Shown piece after piece: positions 12,102-20,863 of a DNA stretch of 64,000 nucleotides. Made by a program: the position numbers and the translations under genes. Within the stretch, counting starts at the first letter, position 1; every line of letters begins with the position of its first letter. The stretch spans positions 99,865-163,864 of the forward strand of contig NZ_JAMBPR010000010.1 of NCBI RefSeq assembly GCF_024206475.1, given 5' to 3'. The notes below the pieces were generated by a model. It was not told the DNA's origin, did no database searches, and worked only from the letters and a program-made list of their open reading frames with translations. The stretch comes from Paraburkholderia sp. CNPSo 3274 (GTDB taxonomy: Bacteria; Pseudomonadota; Gammaproteobacteria; Burkholderiales; Burkholderiaceae).

Positions 12102-13277
12102 ATGAAGAAGGTCGCAATTTCCAGTTCTGTGGGTGCACTGTTCGCTGTTGCAGCAACATCGGCGTTCGCACAGAGTTCGGTTACGTTGTACGGGCTGGTC
12201 GACAACGCCATTCGGTATCAGACGAATGCCGGTGTTGGCGGCAAGGATCAGGTCTCGATGACCTCCGGCCCGGAAACCCACAGCCGCTGGGGTTTGAAGG
12301 GCTCCGAAGACCTGGGGGACGGCCTTTCCGCTGTCTTCCGGCTTGAAAACGGGTTCGAAGCATTCAATGGACAGCTCCACGAGAACAACACGCTGTTCAG
12401 CCGGCAGGCCTACGTGGGGCTGTCAAGCAACAAGTGGGGCGCGCTGACCTTCGGCAGGCAATATGCGCCCGCCTACGATACGTTGGGTGACGTCTTCGAT
12501 CCGCTGACCGTGGGTGACTACTGGCAAAACAGCTGGATGTACAACGGCATCGGGAATTACCTGACCGTCAACAACTCGGTCAAGTACAAGGGCACCTTCG
12601 ATAATCTGTCGATCGACGCGCTGTACGGCTTCGGCAACCAGGCGGGTTCGGTCGGTCTCGGCGCGACCTACGCCGTGGAATTGACCTACGCGTACGGTCC
12701 CGCCCAACTCAACGTTGGCTTCCACCAGGTTTCCGTCCCGACGTCCGCGACAGGCTCGTCGGTCGGCAACAATATCGGTAGCGCAATCAATGGCGGCAAG
12801 ACCACGTTCTATCACGTCAGCGGCGCGTATCAGCTCAACCAGGATATCCGCCTGCTGGCTGGCTGGTTGCACGGGCAGGATCAGACTGGCTTGACCGACT
12901 ACAACATGCAACAAGCGGGCGCGCCGACACTGCACGGCTTCAGCCGTAACCGTATAGACGATACGTACTATGTGGGTGCGAACTGGCAAGCTACCGCCCC
13001 GCTGCTGTTTACCTTTGCGTACTACTACGGTCAGACGCGCAACGCGCTTCTGCTCGATGGCAGCCTCGGGCGAGGCATCAACCAGTCGGCGACCGTGCTT
13101 GGCGAGTACTCGTTCTCGAAGCACACGGAAGTTTACGGGATTGCCGACTGGGCACGCGGCACGGGTGCCTTCTCTGCCGACTATCCGGGCGGTGTAGACG
13201 CCAACAACAATGCGACCAACAATATTGGCCGCACGAACCAGCTGGGCCTTGCAATCGGTCTGCGCAAGATGTTCTAA
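12102..13277 (+). CDS. general outer-membrane porin (Burkholderia OpcP/Omp38 type)
   Basis: A 391-residue trimeric beta-barrel porin. It has a signal peptide (about 22 residues, ending TSAFAQ), an early SSVTLYGLVDNAIRYQ strand and the ETHSRWGLKGSEDLGDG...FRLENGF motif typical of Gram-negative porins of this group. The C-terminus LGLAIGLRKMF ends in Phe, as needed for BAM recognition. GGGGTAG precedes the ATG. The gene is single, with about 280 bp of non-coding DNA upstream (11,821-12,101) in which no further gene was recognised. Confidence 0.93.
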   Translation: MKKVAISSSVGALFAVAATSAFAQSSVTLYGLVDNAIRYQTNAGVGGKDQVSMTSGPETHSRWGLKGSEDLGDGLSAVFRLENGFEAFNGQLHENNTLFSRQAYVGLSSNKWGALTFGRQYAPAYDTLGDVFDPLTVGDYWQNSWMYNGIGNYLTVNNSVKYKGTFDNLSIDALYGFGNQAGSVGLGATYAVELTYAYGPAQLNVGFHQVSVPTSATGSSVGNNIGSAINGGKTTFYHVSGAYQLNQDIRLLAGWLHGQDQTGLTDYNMQQAGAPTLHGFSRNRIDDTYYVGANWQATAPLLFTFAYYYGQTRNALLLDGSLGRGINQSATVLGEYSFSKHTEVYGIADWARGTGAFSADYPGGVDANNNATNNIGRTNQLGLAIGLRKMF

Positions 13278-13287
13278 CGCGTCTTAT

Positions 13288-13316
13288 GCCCTCTGACGCG
13301 CTGCGTGTCTGAGGGC
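13288..13316 (+). terminator. stem-loop after porin gene (weak terminator candidate)
   Basis: A 6-bp GC-rich stem (GCCCTC at 13288-13293 with GAGGGC at 13311-13316) begins 11 nt past the porin stop. There is no U-tract, so it may be an mRNA-stabilising hairpin or a Rho-associated end and not an intrinsic terminator. The rest of the stretch to 13,731 holds only short frames that I cannot assign. Confidence 0.35.
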
Positions 13317-13731
13317 TCGGGCCGGCGCAATCGCGTCGGCCCATGTCTATCGGGCTCCTGGTGCAAACAGGGGCTCGGCTGCGAAAGCGCTTGGCTGTCG
13401 TTGTCTCCAAAGTAGGGGAGGCCGCGACGCGTTTGCTCGTCCGAACGCCTCGCGCGTAGAGCGTCGATGCGACGACTGGTGCACGATCTTGTCGATCGCG
13501 ACATTGGCGTAATTTTGATCGGCTATCATCCGGGAAAACCCGGAACGCCCGCCTTGCATCGTACCTCGACGCAGACTGGGTGTGCCCGGGAGTACGCCTC
13601 ACCGGGCGCGCGCCAGACCGGAGATCCTGGGCGGCGTGCGCATCAGGTGTCCACACCAACGCCGGGCTGTTAGGCCCGGACATCGGCCACGGCCACAAGC
13701 CCGGAGCCGACACGCACGGATATCGTCGACC

Positions 13732-14904
13732 ATGATCGCCGCCGCTTGCTCACGCGCGTTCCAACGCGCACTTGTCGAGGATCCCGAATTCGCCCGCCTG
13801 CGCGGGGCCGCACGGTCGACGCTCGCTTCTCTGCTGACGGCGGCCTTGGGCGTGTCCTGGGCGCTACAGCATCACGAAAGGCCGACGCTTGCCGTACCTG
13901 GCGCGTTGTTCGCGATGATTGCGCCTTTATTTCTGCGCGAAGCGCGCTGGTCGAGCTGGCTCACCTCGATACTTGTTCTCTATTTGTGCACCTGCGCCTC
14001 GTTTGCCGGTGCCGCCGCGCTCGCCTCGCAGCCCGCGCTGCGTGACGCCGGGGCGCTGCTCGTCGTGTTTCTGGGCATATTGTGCCAATCGCTCGGCGCT
14101 CGCGCGGTGGGCGCAGCGATGCTCACGCTCGTGTCGTTCTACCTCGGCCTGTATCTGCATCCTTCACACACGCGGCTGATGACAATGCTGACTGCCATGG
14201 CGATGGCTCCTTTCATCGTCGCGTTCGTCGGGCGCGTCGTCATTCCGGTGGCGCGGGGCGGTGCGCCGGCGCCGTCGTTCATGTGCGCGTTGCCCCACAC
14301 CCTCGTGGCTGCGAAGGCATGGGGCCGCGAAACCATCCATTATGTCGCCGACCTCCTCGTGATCGGGCGCCCGACCGGGCGGCCCTTTTCCACCGTGCTC
14401 GCGCACCGGCTCCACCGGCTCGCGTGGCGGCCGGCCCTCGTCGCCAGCGTCGCGGCCCTGCTCGCGATATTGGCGGGCGGCGAATTGTCCGAAGACCGTT
14501 CGATGTGGGCGGTCATCAGCACGTTCGTCGTTTTTCTTGGGACGACTTCGTATCAGGGCACGCGCGCACGGGTCATGAAGCGCATTGCCGGCACGCTGAG
14601 CGGCGCGGCGGTCAGCGTGCTGCTCATTACCCTATGCGGACACCAAACCTGGATGCTCGTGGCCGCCATGGCCTTATCGGTTTTCGGCTGGGCCTATTAC
14701 ATTTTTCACGCATACGCTCGCGGCGTGTTCTTCATCACGATGCTCGTCGGGCTCGTTTACGGCCAGCTTGGCTTCGCCATCGTGCCGCTTGCCGAATTGC
14801 GTATCGAGGAAGTCTTTGCCGGATGCCTCGTGTCGCTCGCCGCTGCGTTGCTGCTCATGCCGTCCACGACCGCACGCGTGGGCGTCGTGCTGGTTCGTGA
14901 GTAA
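13732..14904 (+). CDS. FUSC-domain (fusaric acid resistance-like) membrane protein
   Basis: A 390-aa inner-membrane protein with two blocks of helices separated by a cytoplasmic stretch. The C-terminal block (MWAVISTFVVFLGTTSYQGTRARVMKRIAGTLSGAAVSVL) is the FUSC signature shared with YccS, AaeB and MdtO. Such proteins export aromatic acids or drugs with an HlyD-type adaptor, but none is adjacent on this strand. ATG 13732 is preferred; the frame open from 13582 adds low-complexity Arg-rich sequence unlike the family. It converges on the marR end of the efflux operon, so it may be a related but separate exporter or a scaffold. Confidence 0.78.
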   Translation: MIAAACSRAFQRALVEDPEFARLRGAARSTLASLLTAALGVSWALQHHERPTLAVPGALFAMIAPLFLREARWSSWLTSILVLYLCTCASFAGAAALASQPALRDAGALLVVFLGILCQSLGARAVGAAMLTLVSFYLGLYLHPSHTRLMTMLTAMAMAPFIVAFVGRVVIPVARGGAPAPSFMCALPHTLVAAKAWGRETIHYVADLLVIGRPTGRPFSTVLAHRLHRLAWRPALVASVAALLAILAGGELSEDRSMWAVISTFVVFLGTTSYQGTRARVMKRIAGTLSGAAVSVLLITLCGHQTWMLVAAMALSVFGWAYYIFHAYARGVFFITMLVGLVYGQLGFAIVPLAELRIEEVFAGCLVSLAAALLLMPSTTARVGVVLVRE

Positions 14905-14943
14905 CAGCGGACGCTCGGCTTGAAGTTCGCGCCGCTGCTGCGC

Positions 14944-15495
14944 TCAAGCCTCGTCGAGGTGAGCGAATGCACGGTCCGCCCCGTCGCGCACGGCGGGTTC
15001 GCCTTGGCCCGCGACGCGGCAAAGCAGGCTGCGCAGCAACTCGCGTTCGTGCTCGTCGAACGTGCTCAGGATGGCTTGCTCACTGGCGTGAAGGACGGCG
15101 GGCACGCGCTCCGCGATCGCCGCGCCCGCGGCGGTGAGCGAAAGCCACACCGTCCGGCGGTCGATCGTGCAACGCCGGCTCGTAATCAGATTCTGCTTTT
15201 GCAGCACCGGAACGAGGCGAGAGATATGGCTGCTATCCCAGCCAAGGCGTCGGGCCAGGCCCGTACAGGTGATAGAGGCCGAGCCGGCCAGACAGAACAG
15301 GACACGCGCCTGCGTGGCCGAAACGCCAAGCGCGTCCTGGATCTCATCAGTGAGCGCGCGGCTGAAAGTCCTGTGAACCCGAAACAGGAGCATCAGGACA
15401 TCGTTAGCATCTGAATGGGCTTCCATGAGGGCCACGGCTTCCGGCATGCCCACGCTCGGGTGCGTACTCACGATCGTCTGCTTGCTCGCACTCAT
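14944..15495 (-). CDS. MarR-family transcriptional regulator
   Basis: A 183-aa winged-helix regulator. The recognition region ARRLGWDSSHISRLVPVLQKQNLI followed by RRTVWLSLTAAG is the MarR wHTH. Such proteins usually repress the efflux genes beside them and are released by phenolic ligands. Its ATG overlaps the stop of the outer-membrane efflux gene (ATGA), making it the last cistron of the mdt-like operon and suggesting autoregulation. An N-terminal extension of about 30 residues before the first helix is slightly long for the family. Confidence 0.9.
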   Translation of the reverse strand: MSASKQTIVSTHPSVGMPEAVALMEAHSDANDVLMLLFRVHRTFSRALTDEIQDALGVSATQARVLFCLAGSASITCTGLARRLGWDSSHISRLVPVLQKQNLITSRRCTIDRRTVWLSLTAAGAAIAERVPAVLHASEQAILSTFDEHERELLRSLLCRVAGQGEPAVRDGADRAFAHLDEA

Positions 15496-16979
15496 GGGCG
15501 GGCGGAGAGAGTGCTGGCCGAACCAGAGCGGTAGCCGCCGCCAAGGGACTTCGTGAGCGCGATGTCCTGACTCAGGCTCCGTGCGTTGATATCGAGCAGC
15601 GCGATGCGTTCGAGCAGCACTGCCTGGCGCGCGTCCGTTACGGCAAGGCGGCTTGCGACGCCGCGTTGATACTGTGCCTGCGCGCTCGCTTCGGCGAACG
15701 ATACCGCCTCGATCTTCTGCGTCTGCAAGTTCGTCTCCTCGCCGAGATCCTGCAGCCTGCTTGCCGTCACAGCCACGTCGCGCACCGCATCGAGCACCGT
15801 CTCGTTGTACTGCTCGATCAGCGCGTTGCTCGCGTTGCGAGCGCCGCTGAGGTTCGCATTGAGGCGTCCGCCCTCGAAGATCGGCAAATACAGGCCCGGA
15901 ATCAGGTTGATCTGCTGGCTCGCATGTGTGAACAGGTCGGAAAGATGCAGCGCATTGACGCCAAAGAACGCCTTGATGTCGAAGCTCGGGTAGAACGCGG
16001 CCTTGGCCGCGTCAATGCGGCTGAACGACGACTGCACGTACCAGCGCATGGCCTGGAGATCCGGCCGGCGGGCCAGCAGCTCATACGAGAGTGTGGGGGG
16101 CAAGGTCGCCTGCGGCAGGGGCAAAGGCACGGGCCGGATCTCCGGCAGATCGTCGGGCCCTGCGCCGAGCAGCGCGCGCAGCGATTCGCGAAGTTGCTTC
16201 ACGCGGGCCTGGGCCGCCACGATCTGACGCTGCGTCGCCAGCAGTTGCGCTCGTGCGAGTTCCGTCTGCGTTTTTGGCTCGAGACCGCGCCCTGCGCGGG
16301 CGGCGTGAGCCTCAACGGAGAACGCCGCTTCGCCTTCGAGCCGTTGGAACAGATCTATCAGCTCGTAGGTAGTCTGGATTCCGTAATAAATCTGGGCGAC
16401 ATCGGTGGACAATTCTAGCTGCACGGCCGAAAGCTCGGCGAGCCGCGCATTGCGTACGCCCATAGCGGCTTGCACCTGTGCGCGTTGCTTGCCCCAGATG
16501 TCGACGTTCAGACTGGCGCCAAGACCGACGATGCCTTCCGTGTACCACGGCCCCGTCGCGCCGATCAGCGGCTGCTCGCCCGAGTAAGGACCGAGAAACC
16601 CGTTGGATGACACGCGCTGGCGATCGATCGCGCCCAGCGCCGCGACCTGGAGGTTGGTGCCCGCGCGCACCAGATCGATATCCGACTTTGCCTGGGAGAC
16701 GCGCGTGCGTGCAATCAGGATGGATGGCGACGAGGCCAGCGCCCGTTCGACGAGCGTGTCCAGCTGCGGGTCCGCATACGCTTTCCACCAGGTGTCCGCG
16801 GGCCAGTCGCCTTGCGCGAACTGGATGTCGCTGGCGAGACGGATTTGATCCGCCGCGACCGGCGCCGGGGCTTTGCTGTCGTCGTGGACCAGTGCGCAAG
16901 CGGACAGGGCACAGGCGAGCGCGGCGCGCGCGCCCCAGCGCAGACAGCGAGACGCAACGTGAACGGAGGATACAGTCAT
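15492..16979 (-). CDS. outer-membrane efflux channel (MdtP/OprM/NodT family)
   Basis: A 495-aa TolC-like channel with a lipoprotein signal (LACALSACAL; lipidated Cys about residue 27) followed by two repeats of the outer-membrane efflux domain. The SYELLARRPDLQAMRW block and the LGGGY near-C-terminal motif are typical. The start at 16979 overlaps the previous stop (ATGA); the longer open frame to 17804 is antisense-like Arg-rich sequence. With the upstream adaptor and FUSC pump it would complete a tripartite exporter across both membranes. Confidence 0.9.
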   Translation of the reverse strand: MTVSSVHVASRCLRWGARAALACALSACALVHDDSKAPAPVAADQIRLASDIQFAQGDWPADTWWKAYADPQLDTLVERALASSPSILIARTRVSQAKSDIDLVRAGTNLQVAALGAIDRQRVSSNGFLGPYSGEQPLIGATGPWYTEGIVGLGASLNVDIWGKQRAQVQAAMGVRNARLAELSAVQLELSTDVAQIYYGIQTTYELIDLFQRLEGEAAFSVEAHAARAGRGLEPKTQTELARAQLLATQRQIVAAQARVKQLRESLRALLGAGPDDLPEIRPVPLPLPQATLPPTLSYELLARRPDLQAMRWYVQSSFSRIDAAKAAFYPSFDIKAFFGVNALHLSDLFTHASQQINLIPGLYLPIFEGGRLNANLSGARNASNALIEQYNETVLDAVRDVAVTASRLQDLGEETNLQTQKIEAVSFAEASAQAQYQRGVASRLAVTDARQAVLLERIALLDINARSLSQDIALTKSLGGGYRSGSASTLSARP

Positions 16980-19078
16980 GCTTGCGATGCTTCGGTAGGG
17001 AAGGCGGGGGCAGTCGAGGCGACGCCCCAGTGGGGTAGCGTGGAAACCTGCTCGGCCAGTTTTGCGGCGCGCGCGACGACTCGCGCTTGCGCGTCCGAGG
17101 TTGCTGGCAATGTCGCCTCTGTAGCGGTCGGTTCTTTGGCGGCCGACGGCAGGGCGAGCGTGGGCGTGCGTACCGACTCGGGCCGCGCGGTCAGGTCGTC
17201 CGCGTAGGCTTCCAGCGAGGCGGCAGTCGTTTCGGCGAACCGTGTCGCGTTGCGCGGGCCCTCGGGTGGCAGCGCGGGCAGCGCACGCCGCTCGGCTTCG
17301 AATGCGACGCTCGCGAGCAGGATCTCGCGGGTTTGCGCGAGCACCGCCTGCATGTGTACCTGGAACGCCTCGTGTTGCGCTTCGCCAAACTGCCAGCCGG
17401 GCTCGAGTGCGACGCGCGCGGCCATCGCCTCGCAATCGGCGAGTTCGGCCCAGAGCGGGGTGGGAGGGCCTTCCTGCGGTTGCCGCACGCGTGCTGCCAG
17501 GCGGCGCAGCAGGCGCGCCAGACGCTGGCGAAGCGCCTCGCCTTCGGCCTCCGGCCACAGTGACGCATGAATGACCGCGGAGATGGCCACGCCGAGCAGA
17601 ATGCCAAGCATGCGGTCGCGGATTTCCGTGAGATCGGTGGTCGGCCCGAACTGTTCGAGCAGGGCGAGCGCGAACGTGAACATGAGCTGGGTTCCCGCAT
17701 AGCTGATGCGCTCCGAACCGGCGGCCAGCCACGCGCTGAGCGCGATGACGGGCATCGACATCAGCAGCAGGCCGGTCAGGCCGTCGACGTTCGGCACCAC
17801 CCATATCACCATTGCGAGCGCGATGAGGCTGCCCGCGGCTGCCCCGGCGATACGCAGCATCGAGCGCCGGCCGGTCGCGCCGAGGCTCGGCTGCGCCACG
17901 ATCAGCGCCGTCAGCATGACGGTGTGAATTCCCTGCCAGTCGGTCGCGCGGTAAAAGAGGTAGCCGAGCAACGCCGCCAGCGACGTTTTCAGCGCGAACT
18001 GTGCATAGACCGGATTGGAGAAAGCGTCCGGCACGAGCATCCGCTCCTTTTCGGCGGGCGACTCAGCGGGCTCCGGCGCGGCGCAGCGGTCGGCGAAGGC
18101 GCGCAGGGCGTTGCCGATTTCGAAGAGCGAGCCAGGCAGCGCAGCGGCCGGGGAAACGGGCACAGCCGCGCTGGCGATGACGAAGCGCTCTCCCGTGCGG
18201 ACGGATTTGGCGAGACGCGCACAAGCGTCGCGCAGATCGGGCACGACGCTGCCCGTGAGGCCCGCGGTGCTTTCAGGCAGATTCGCTGCCGCCGTGAACA
18301 GCCGGGAGACAGTCGCCACTCGCGCCAGATGAAAGGTCTGTCGCTGCCTGAACGCGGGGTCGCGCATAGTCGAAAAGCGCAGCAGCTTCTGCAGGGTCAG
18401 TGCGGCGTTCTCGACCCGGCTCGCGTCGGGAGTGACGGCTGACGTGTCGCCGCGTTCGAGCGCCGCGAGCCGGGCATCGACCGCCGCCAGTTGGCCGAGC
18501 AGCGCGTCCTCGAGCTGGCGCACGGGTTCCGCGGGCAGGAACAGCGTGTTGATCACGAGCGTGACGGCGATGGCGTAGACGGTGGCGACCCACACCCACA
18601 GCGAGATGCGAACCAGCGCCTCGGCCTGGTCGGTCAAATCGACGAACGACTGCACGTAGATGACGACGATGCCGACGAGCAGGAACGCGGCGCCGATCTT
18701 CGCGACGCGCATCAGGTACGCGCTTGCGAAGAAGAGGGCCGTAGAAATCAGGATGCGCAGCAGCGGGAAATCGTACGTCAGCTTGAGCACGAGAATGATG
18801 CTGCCGACGGCGAGCGTCGTCCCGAGCATGAACACGATGCCGATGAGCCGCGTCATCACGACGTTCGACTGTGTCACGAAAAACACGGCGACGAGCGAGA
18901 GCGCGAGAAACGGCACCTGCAACGCCATCGAGACGGTGATCACGATCGCGCTGGCCAGCATGCAACGCAGCATCAGGTTGGCGCGTCCCGGGTAGGCGCG
19001 AACCTCGTCCGCGAGACCGCGGGCGAGGCGCGCGAAACCCGTCCCGGACTGGCCGGCGGTGTCCATGGCGGTGTTCAT
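16976..19078 (-). CDS. FUSC-family efflux pump (MdtO-like)
   Basis: A 700-aa inner-membrane protein with two hydrophobic blocks (about residues 40-185 and 350-500), the FUSC layout of E. coli MdtO (683 aa), and a long soluble C-terminal domain. Motifs include FLALSLVAVFFVTQSNVVMTRLIG and GIHTVMLTALIVAQPSLGATGRRSMLRIAGAAAG. Start and stop both overlap neighbours by ATGA. The order adaptor - pump - outer-membrane channel, with a YtcA-like gene in front, matches the E. coli ytcA-mdtNOP locus, implicated in resistance to compounds such as puromycin and acriflavine. The substrate here is unknown. Confidence 0.88.
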   Translation of the reverse strand: MNTAMDTAGQSGTGFARLARGLADEVRAYPGRANLMLRCMLASAIVITVSMALQVPFLALSLVAVFFVTQSNVVMTRLIGIVFMLGTTLAVGSIILVLKLTYDFPLLRILISTALFFASAYLMRVAKIGAAFLLVGIVVIYVQSFVDLTDQAEALVRISLWVWVATVYAIAVTLVINTLFLPAEPVRQLEDALLGQLAAVDARLAALERGDTSAVTPDASRVENAALTLQKLLRFSTMRDPAFRQRQTFHLARVATVSRLFTAAANLPESTAGLTGSVVPDLRDACARLAKSVRTGERFVIASAAVPVSPAAALPGSLFEIGNALRAFADRCAAPEPAESPAEKERMLVPDAFSNPVYAQFALKTSLAALLGYLFYRATDWQGIHTVMLTALIVAQPSLGATGRRSMLRIAGAAAGSLIALAMVIWVVPNVDGLTGLLLMSMPVIALSAWLAAGSERISYAGTQLMFTFALALLEQFGPTTDLTEIRDRMLGILLGVAISAVIHASLWPEAEGEALRQRLARLLRRLAARVRQPQEGPPTPLWAELADCEAMAARVALEPGWQFGEAQHEAFQVHMQAVLAQTREILLASVAFEAERRALPALPPEGPRNATRFAETTAASLEAYADDLTARPESVRTPTLALPSAAKEPTATEATLPATSDAQARVVARAAKLAEQVSTLPHWGVASTAPAFPTEASQA

Positions 19079-20133
19079 TGCGCCGCGCCGGCGAGTGTGC
19101 CAGTGCGATCGAGCGTAGCGACGGCCGACGTGCCGAGGCGGAACAGCGCGGGGTCGGGATTGCGCACGGCGATCTTCACCGGGAAGCGCTGGGAAATGTG
19201 GACCCAGTTGATGCTGCGCTGGACGCGCGGCAGCCCTTCGAGCACCAGGCCGCCGTCGTCGGGCAGTACGCCGTAGCTGACCGAGTCCACGACGCCGGAA
19301 AAGCGCTTGCTCGTGTCGCTCATCAGGTAGACGTTGGCGGGCGTGCCCGCGCGCACGTTTTTCAGGTCCGTTTCTCGGAAGTTGGCGACCACGTACCAGT
19401 GATCGGTGTCGATCAGCGTGAAGATGGGCTTGAGCGGCGACGCATACTGGCCCACCGTCGTGTGCAGCGACACGACGCGCCCGTCGAACGGCGCGCGAAC
19501 TTCGGTGAATTCGACGTTCAACTCGGCAATCGCGATCTGCGCCTCGACCTCGGCTCGCTGCGCGACGAGCGCGTCCACGCCGCTCACCGCGGCGCTGGCC
19601 TGCTGGGCCTGCAGCGTCGCGGCGTCGAGTTCGGCCTGCGCCGAGCGTTGTGCCGTGCGCGCGCGATCGACCTCCTCCGCGGAAACATAGCCGTGATCGA
19701 GCAGAGGCTCGGTCCGGTGCAGCGTATCGGCGGCCTGCGCAGCCACGGCGCGCGCCCGTTCGACTGCGGCTTTCACCGATTCGGCGTTGTACTGCTGCGC
19801 GTTGACGGAGCGCTCCGTCAACCCGATCTGCTTGTCGAGTGCCACGAGGCGCGCGCGCGCCTGATCGAGCGCGGCCTGGTAGGGGCGCGGGTCGATCCGA
19901 AACAGCAGATCGCCTTTCCTGACCGCCTGATTGTCGCGCACCGGAAGGTCCACGATCCGTCCGCTGACTTCGGGAACTACGTTGATGGTGTCGGCATAGA
20001 CGTACGCGTCGTCCGTGTTGGGCGCGTGATCCTTGCGCCAGGCGACGATGCAAAGCAGGACGATGGCGATAAGTGCGATAGCCGCGGCGGGCAGTCGTTT
20101 CGTGCGCCGCGGTGCGCGAGCGTTGTCAGTCAT
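19075..20133 (-). CDS. HlyD/EmrA-type periplasmic adaptor (MdtN-like)
   Basis: A 352-aa membrane-fusion protein. It has one N-terminal transmembrane helix (about residues 17-34, AAAIALIAIVLLCIVAW), a biotinyl-lipoyl half motif (VPEVSGRIVDLPVRDNQAVRKGD), a long alpha-hairpin rich in Ala/Gln/Arg (about 90-210), the second lipoyl half (VRAPFDGRVVSL) and a beta-barrel domain. It links the MdtO-like pump to the MdtP-like channel. Its stop overlaps the next ATG. Confidence 0.92.
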   Translation of the reverse strand: MTDNARAPRRTKRLPAAAIALIAIVLLCIVAWRKDHAPNTDDAYVYADTINVVPEVSGRIVDLPVRDNQAVRKGDLLFRIDPRPYQAALDQARARLVALDKQIGLTERSVNAQQYNAESVKAAVERARAVAAQAADTLHRTEPLLDHGYVSAEEVDRARTAQRSAQAELDAATLQAQQASAAVSGVDALVAQRAEVEAQIAIAELNVEFTEVRAPFDGRVVSLHTTVGQYASPLKPIFTLIDTDHWYVVANFRETDLKNVRAGTPANVYLMSDTSKRFSGVVDSVSYGVLPDDGGLVLEGLPRVQRSINWVHISQRFPVKIAVRNPDPALFRLGTSAVATLDRTGTLAGAAQ

Positions 20134-20148
20134 ATGCGGTACGCGCAG

Positions 20149-20316
20149 TCAAAGAAGAGAAAAAGCGGTCGATGCGAGCGATGAGAAAACGCTTCCCAGG
20201 ATGCTGTCGAGCCGCCACAGCACGAACGCGGAAGCGGCGCCGCCGAGGACGATTGCCGCTGCGGCGCCCCTGGTGTTGCGAAAGGTCCGGGCGCGAGACG
20301 TCATAGGCGATTGCAT
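20149..20316 (-). CDS. small membrane protein in efflux operon (55 aa)
   Basis: A short frame that fills exactly the gap between the YtcA-like gene (stop 2 nt before this ATG) and the MdtN-like gene (ATG 15 nt after this stop). It reads MQSPMTSRARTFRN, then a hydrophobic stretch GAAAAIVLGGAASAFVLWRL (about residues 16-35), then a Ser-rich tail ending FSLL. One membrane segment is predicted. I recognise no family; DUF1656-type small membrane proteins occupy this place in related FUSC operons, but similarity is not obvious. The tight spacing argues that it is translated. Confidence 0.55.
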   Translation of the reverse strand: MQSPMTSRARTFRNTRGAAAAIVLGGAASAFVLWRLDSILGSVFSSLASTAFSLL

Positions 20317-20318
20317 CT

Positions 20319-20591
20319 TCAGTGGGCGAAGAAAATGAGCCAGGCCGCCGTCGCGAAGATGGCAGTCAGGGCCGGATAGGTGACGGCAAGTGGCGACAGC
20401 GCCCCGCGCAAGCCGCGGCGGCCAAGCGCGCGGTGAACGATGACCGTTGCCACGACGCCGCCCGCGATGCAGAAAAGCCAGTCGGGAAAGGCAGCGCCAA
20501 ACAGCGGTAGAGAAGGCGAAATCGCGCAGCCGCCCAATGACAGCGAGGCGCAGGCCGGCCAGGCAAGCCGTGTTGCAGTGGAAAAGGTCAT
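20319..20591 (-). CDS. ytcA: YtcA-like small lipoprotein/membrane protein
   Basis: A 90-aa protein with a signal and lipobox (LSLGGC; lipidated Cys near residue 20), then GCAISPSLPLFGAAFPDWLFCIAGGV and a second helix ending IFATAAWLIFFAH. This is the pattern of E. coli YtcA (GCSLSPAIPVIGAYYPSWFFC..., two helices), which also sits directly upstream of mdtN. The function is unknown in E. coli. The start at 20591 places the lipobox correctly; the frame continues to 20693 but those residues are not signal-like. It is the first gene of the efflux operon. Confidence 0.75.
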   Translation of the reverse strand: MTFSTATRLAWPACASLSLGGCAISPSLPLFGAAFPDWLFCIAGGVVATVIVHRALGRRGLRGALSPLAVTYPALTAIFATAAWLIFFAH

Positions 20592-20863
20592 GAATCGATC
20601 ACAGGCATCGCAGGCGATGCAAACGCGTTGAAGGGCGAGCCGCCGGGCAAGCTTTCCGGCGTTCCGCCGCGCTGCGGGCGTGCGCCCGCGCATTGATGCA
20701 CAGCGAAAAAACGACCTCGGCGGGGGAGTCTCGTCCCGACCGCTTATCCTAGATGGGCAGGGGCGCGTGGTAAATTGTCAAACGGCACAGGCCCTATGTG
20801 TCATTTCACGAAATGGCGTACTGCCTCATCTCGGTGCCCGCGCGACGTGCGCACTGACGACTC

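Noticed and set aside
13078..13713. 211-aa minus-strand frame after the porin gene
   Set aside because: Low-complexity Arg/Ser/Pro translation, partly antisense to the porin; no recognisable domain.
17805..20053. Very long open frames extending upstream of the efflux genes (15492-17804 and 16976-20053)
   Set aside because: The extra parts are Arg/Ala-rich shadow translations of the neighbouring genes. ATGA overlaps give natural starts at 16979 and 19078.
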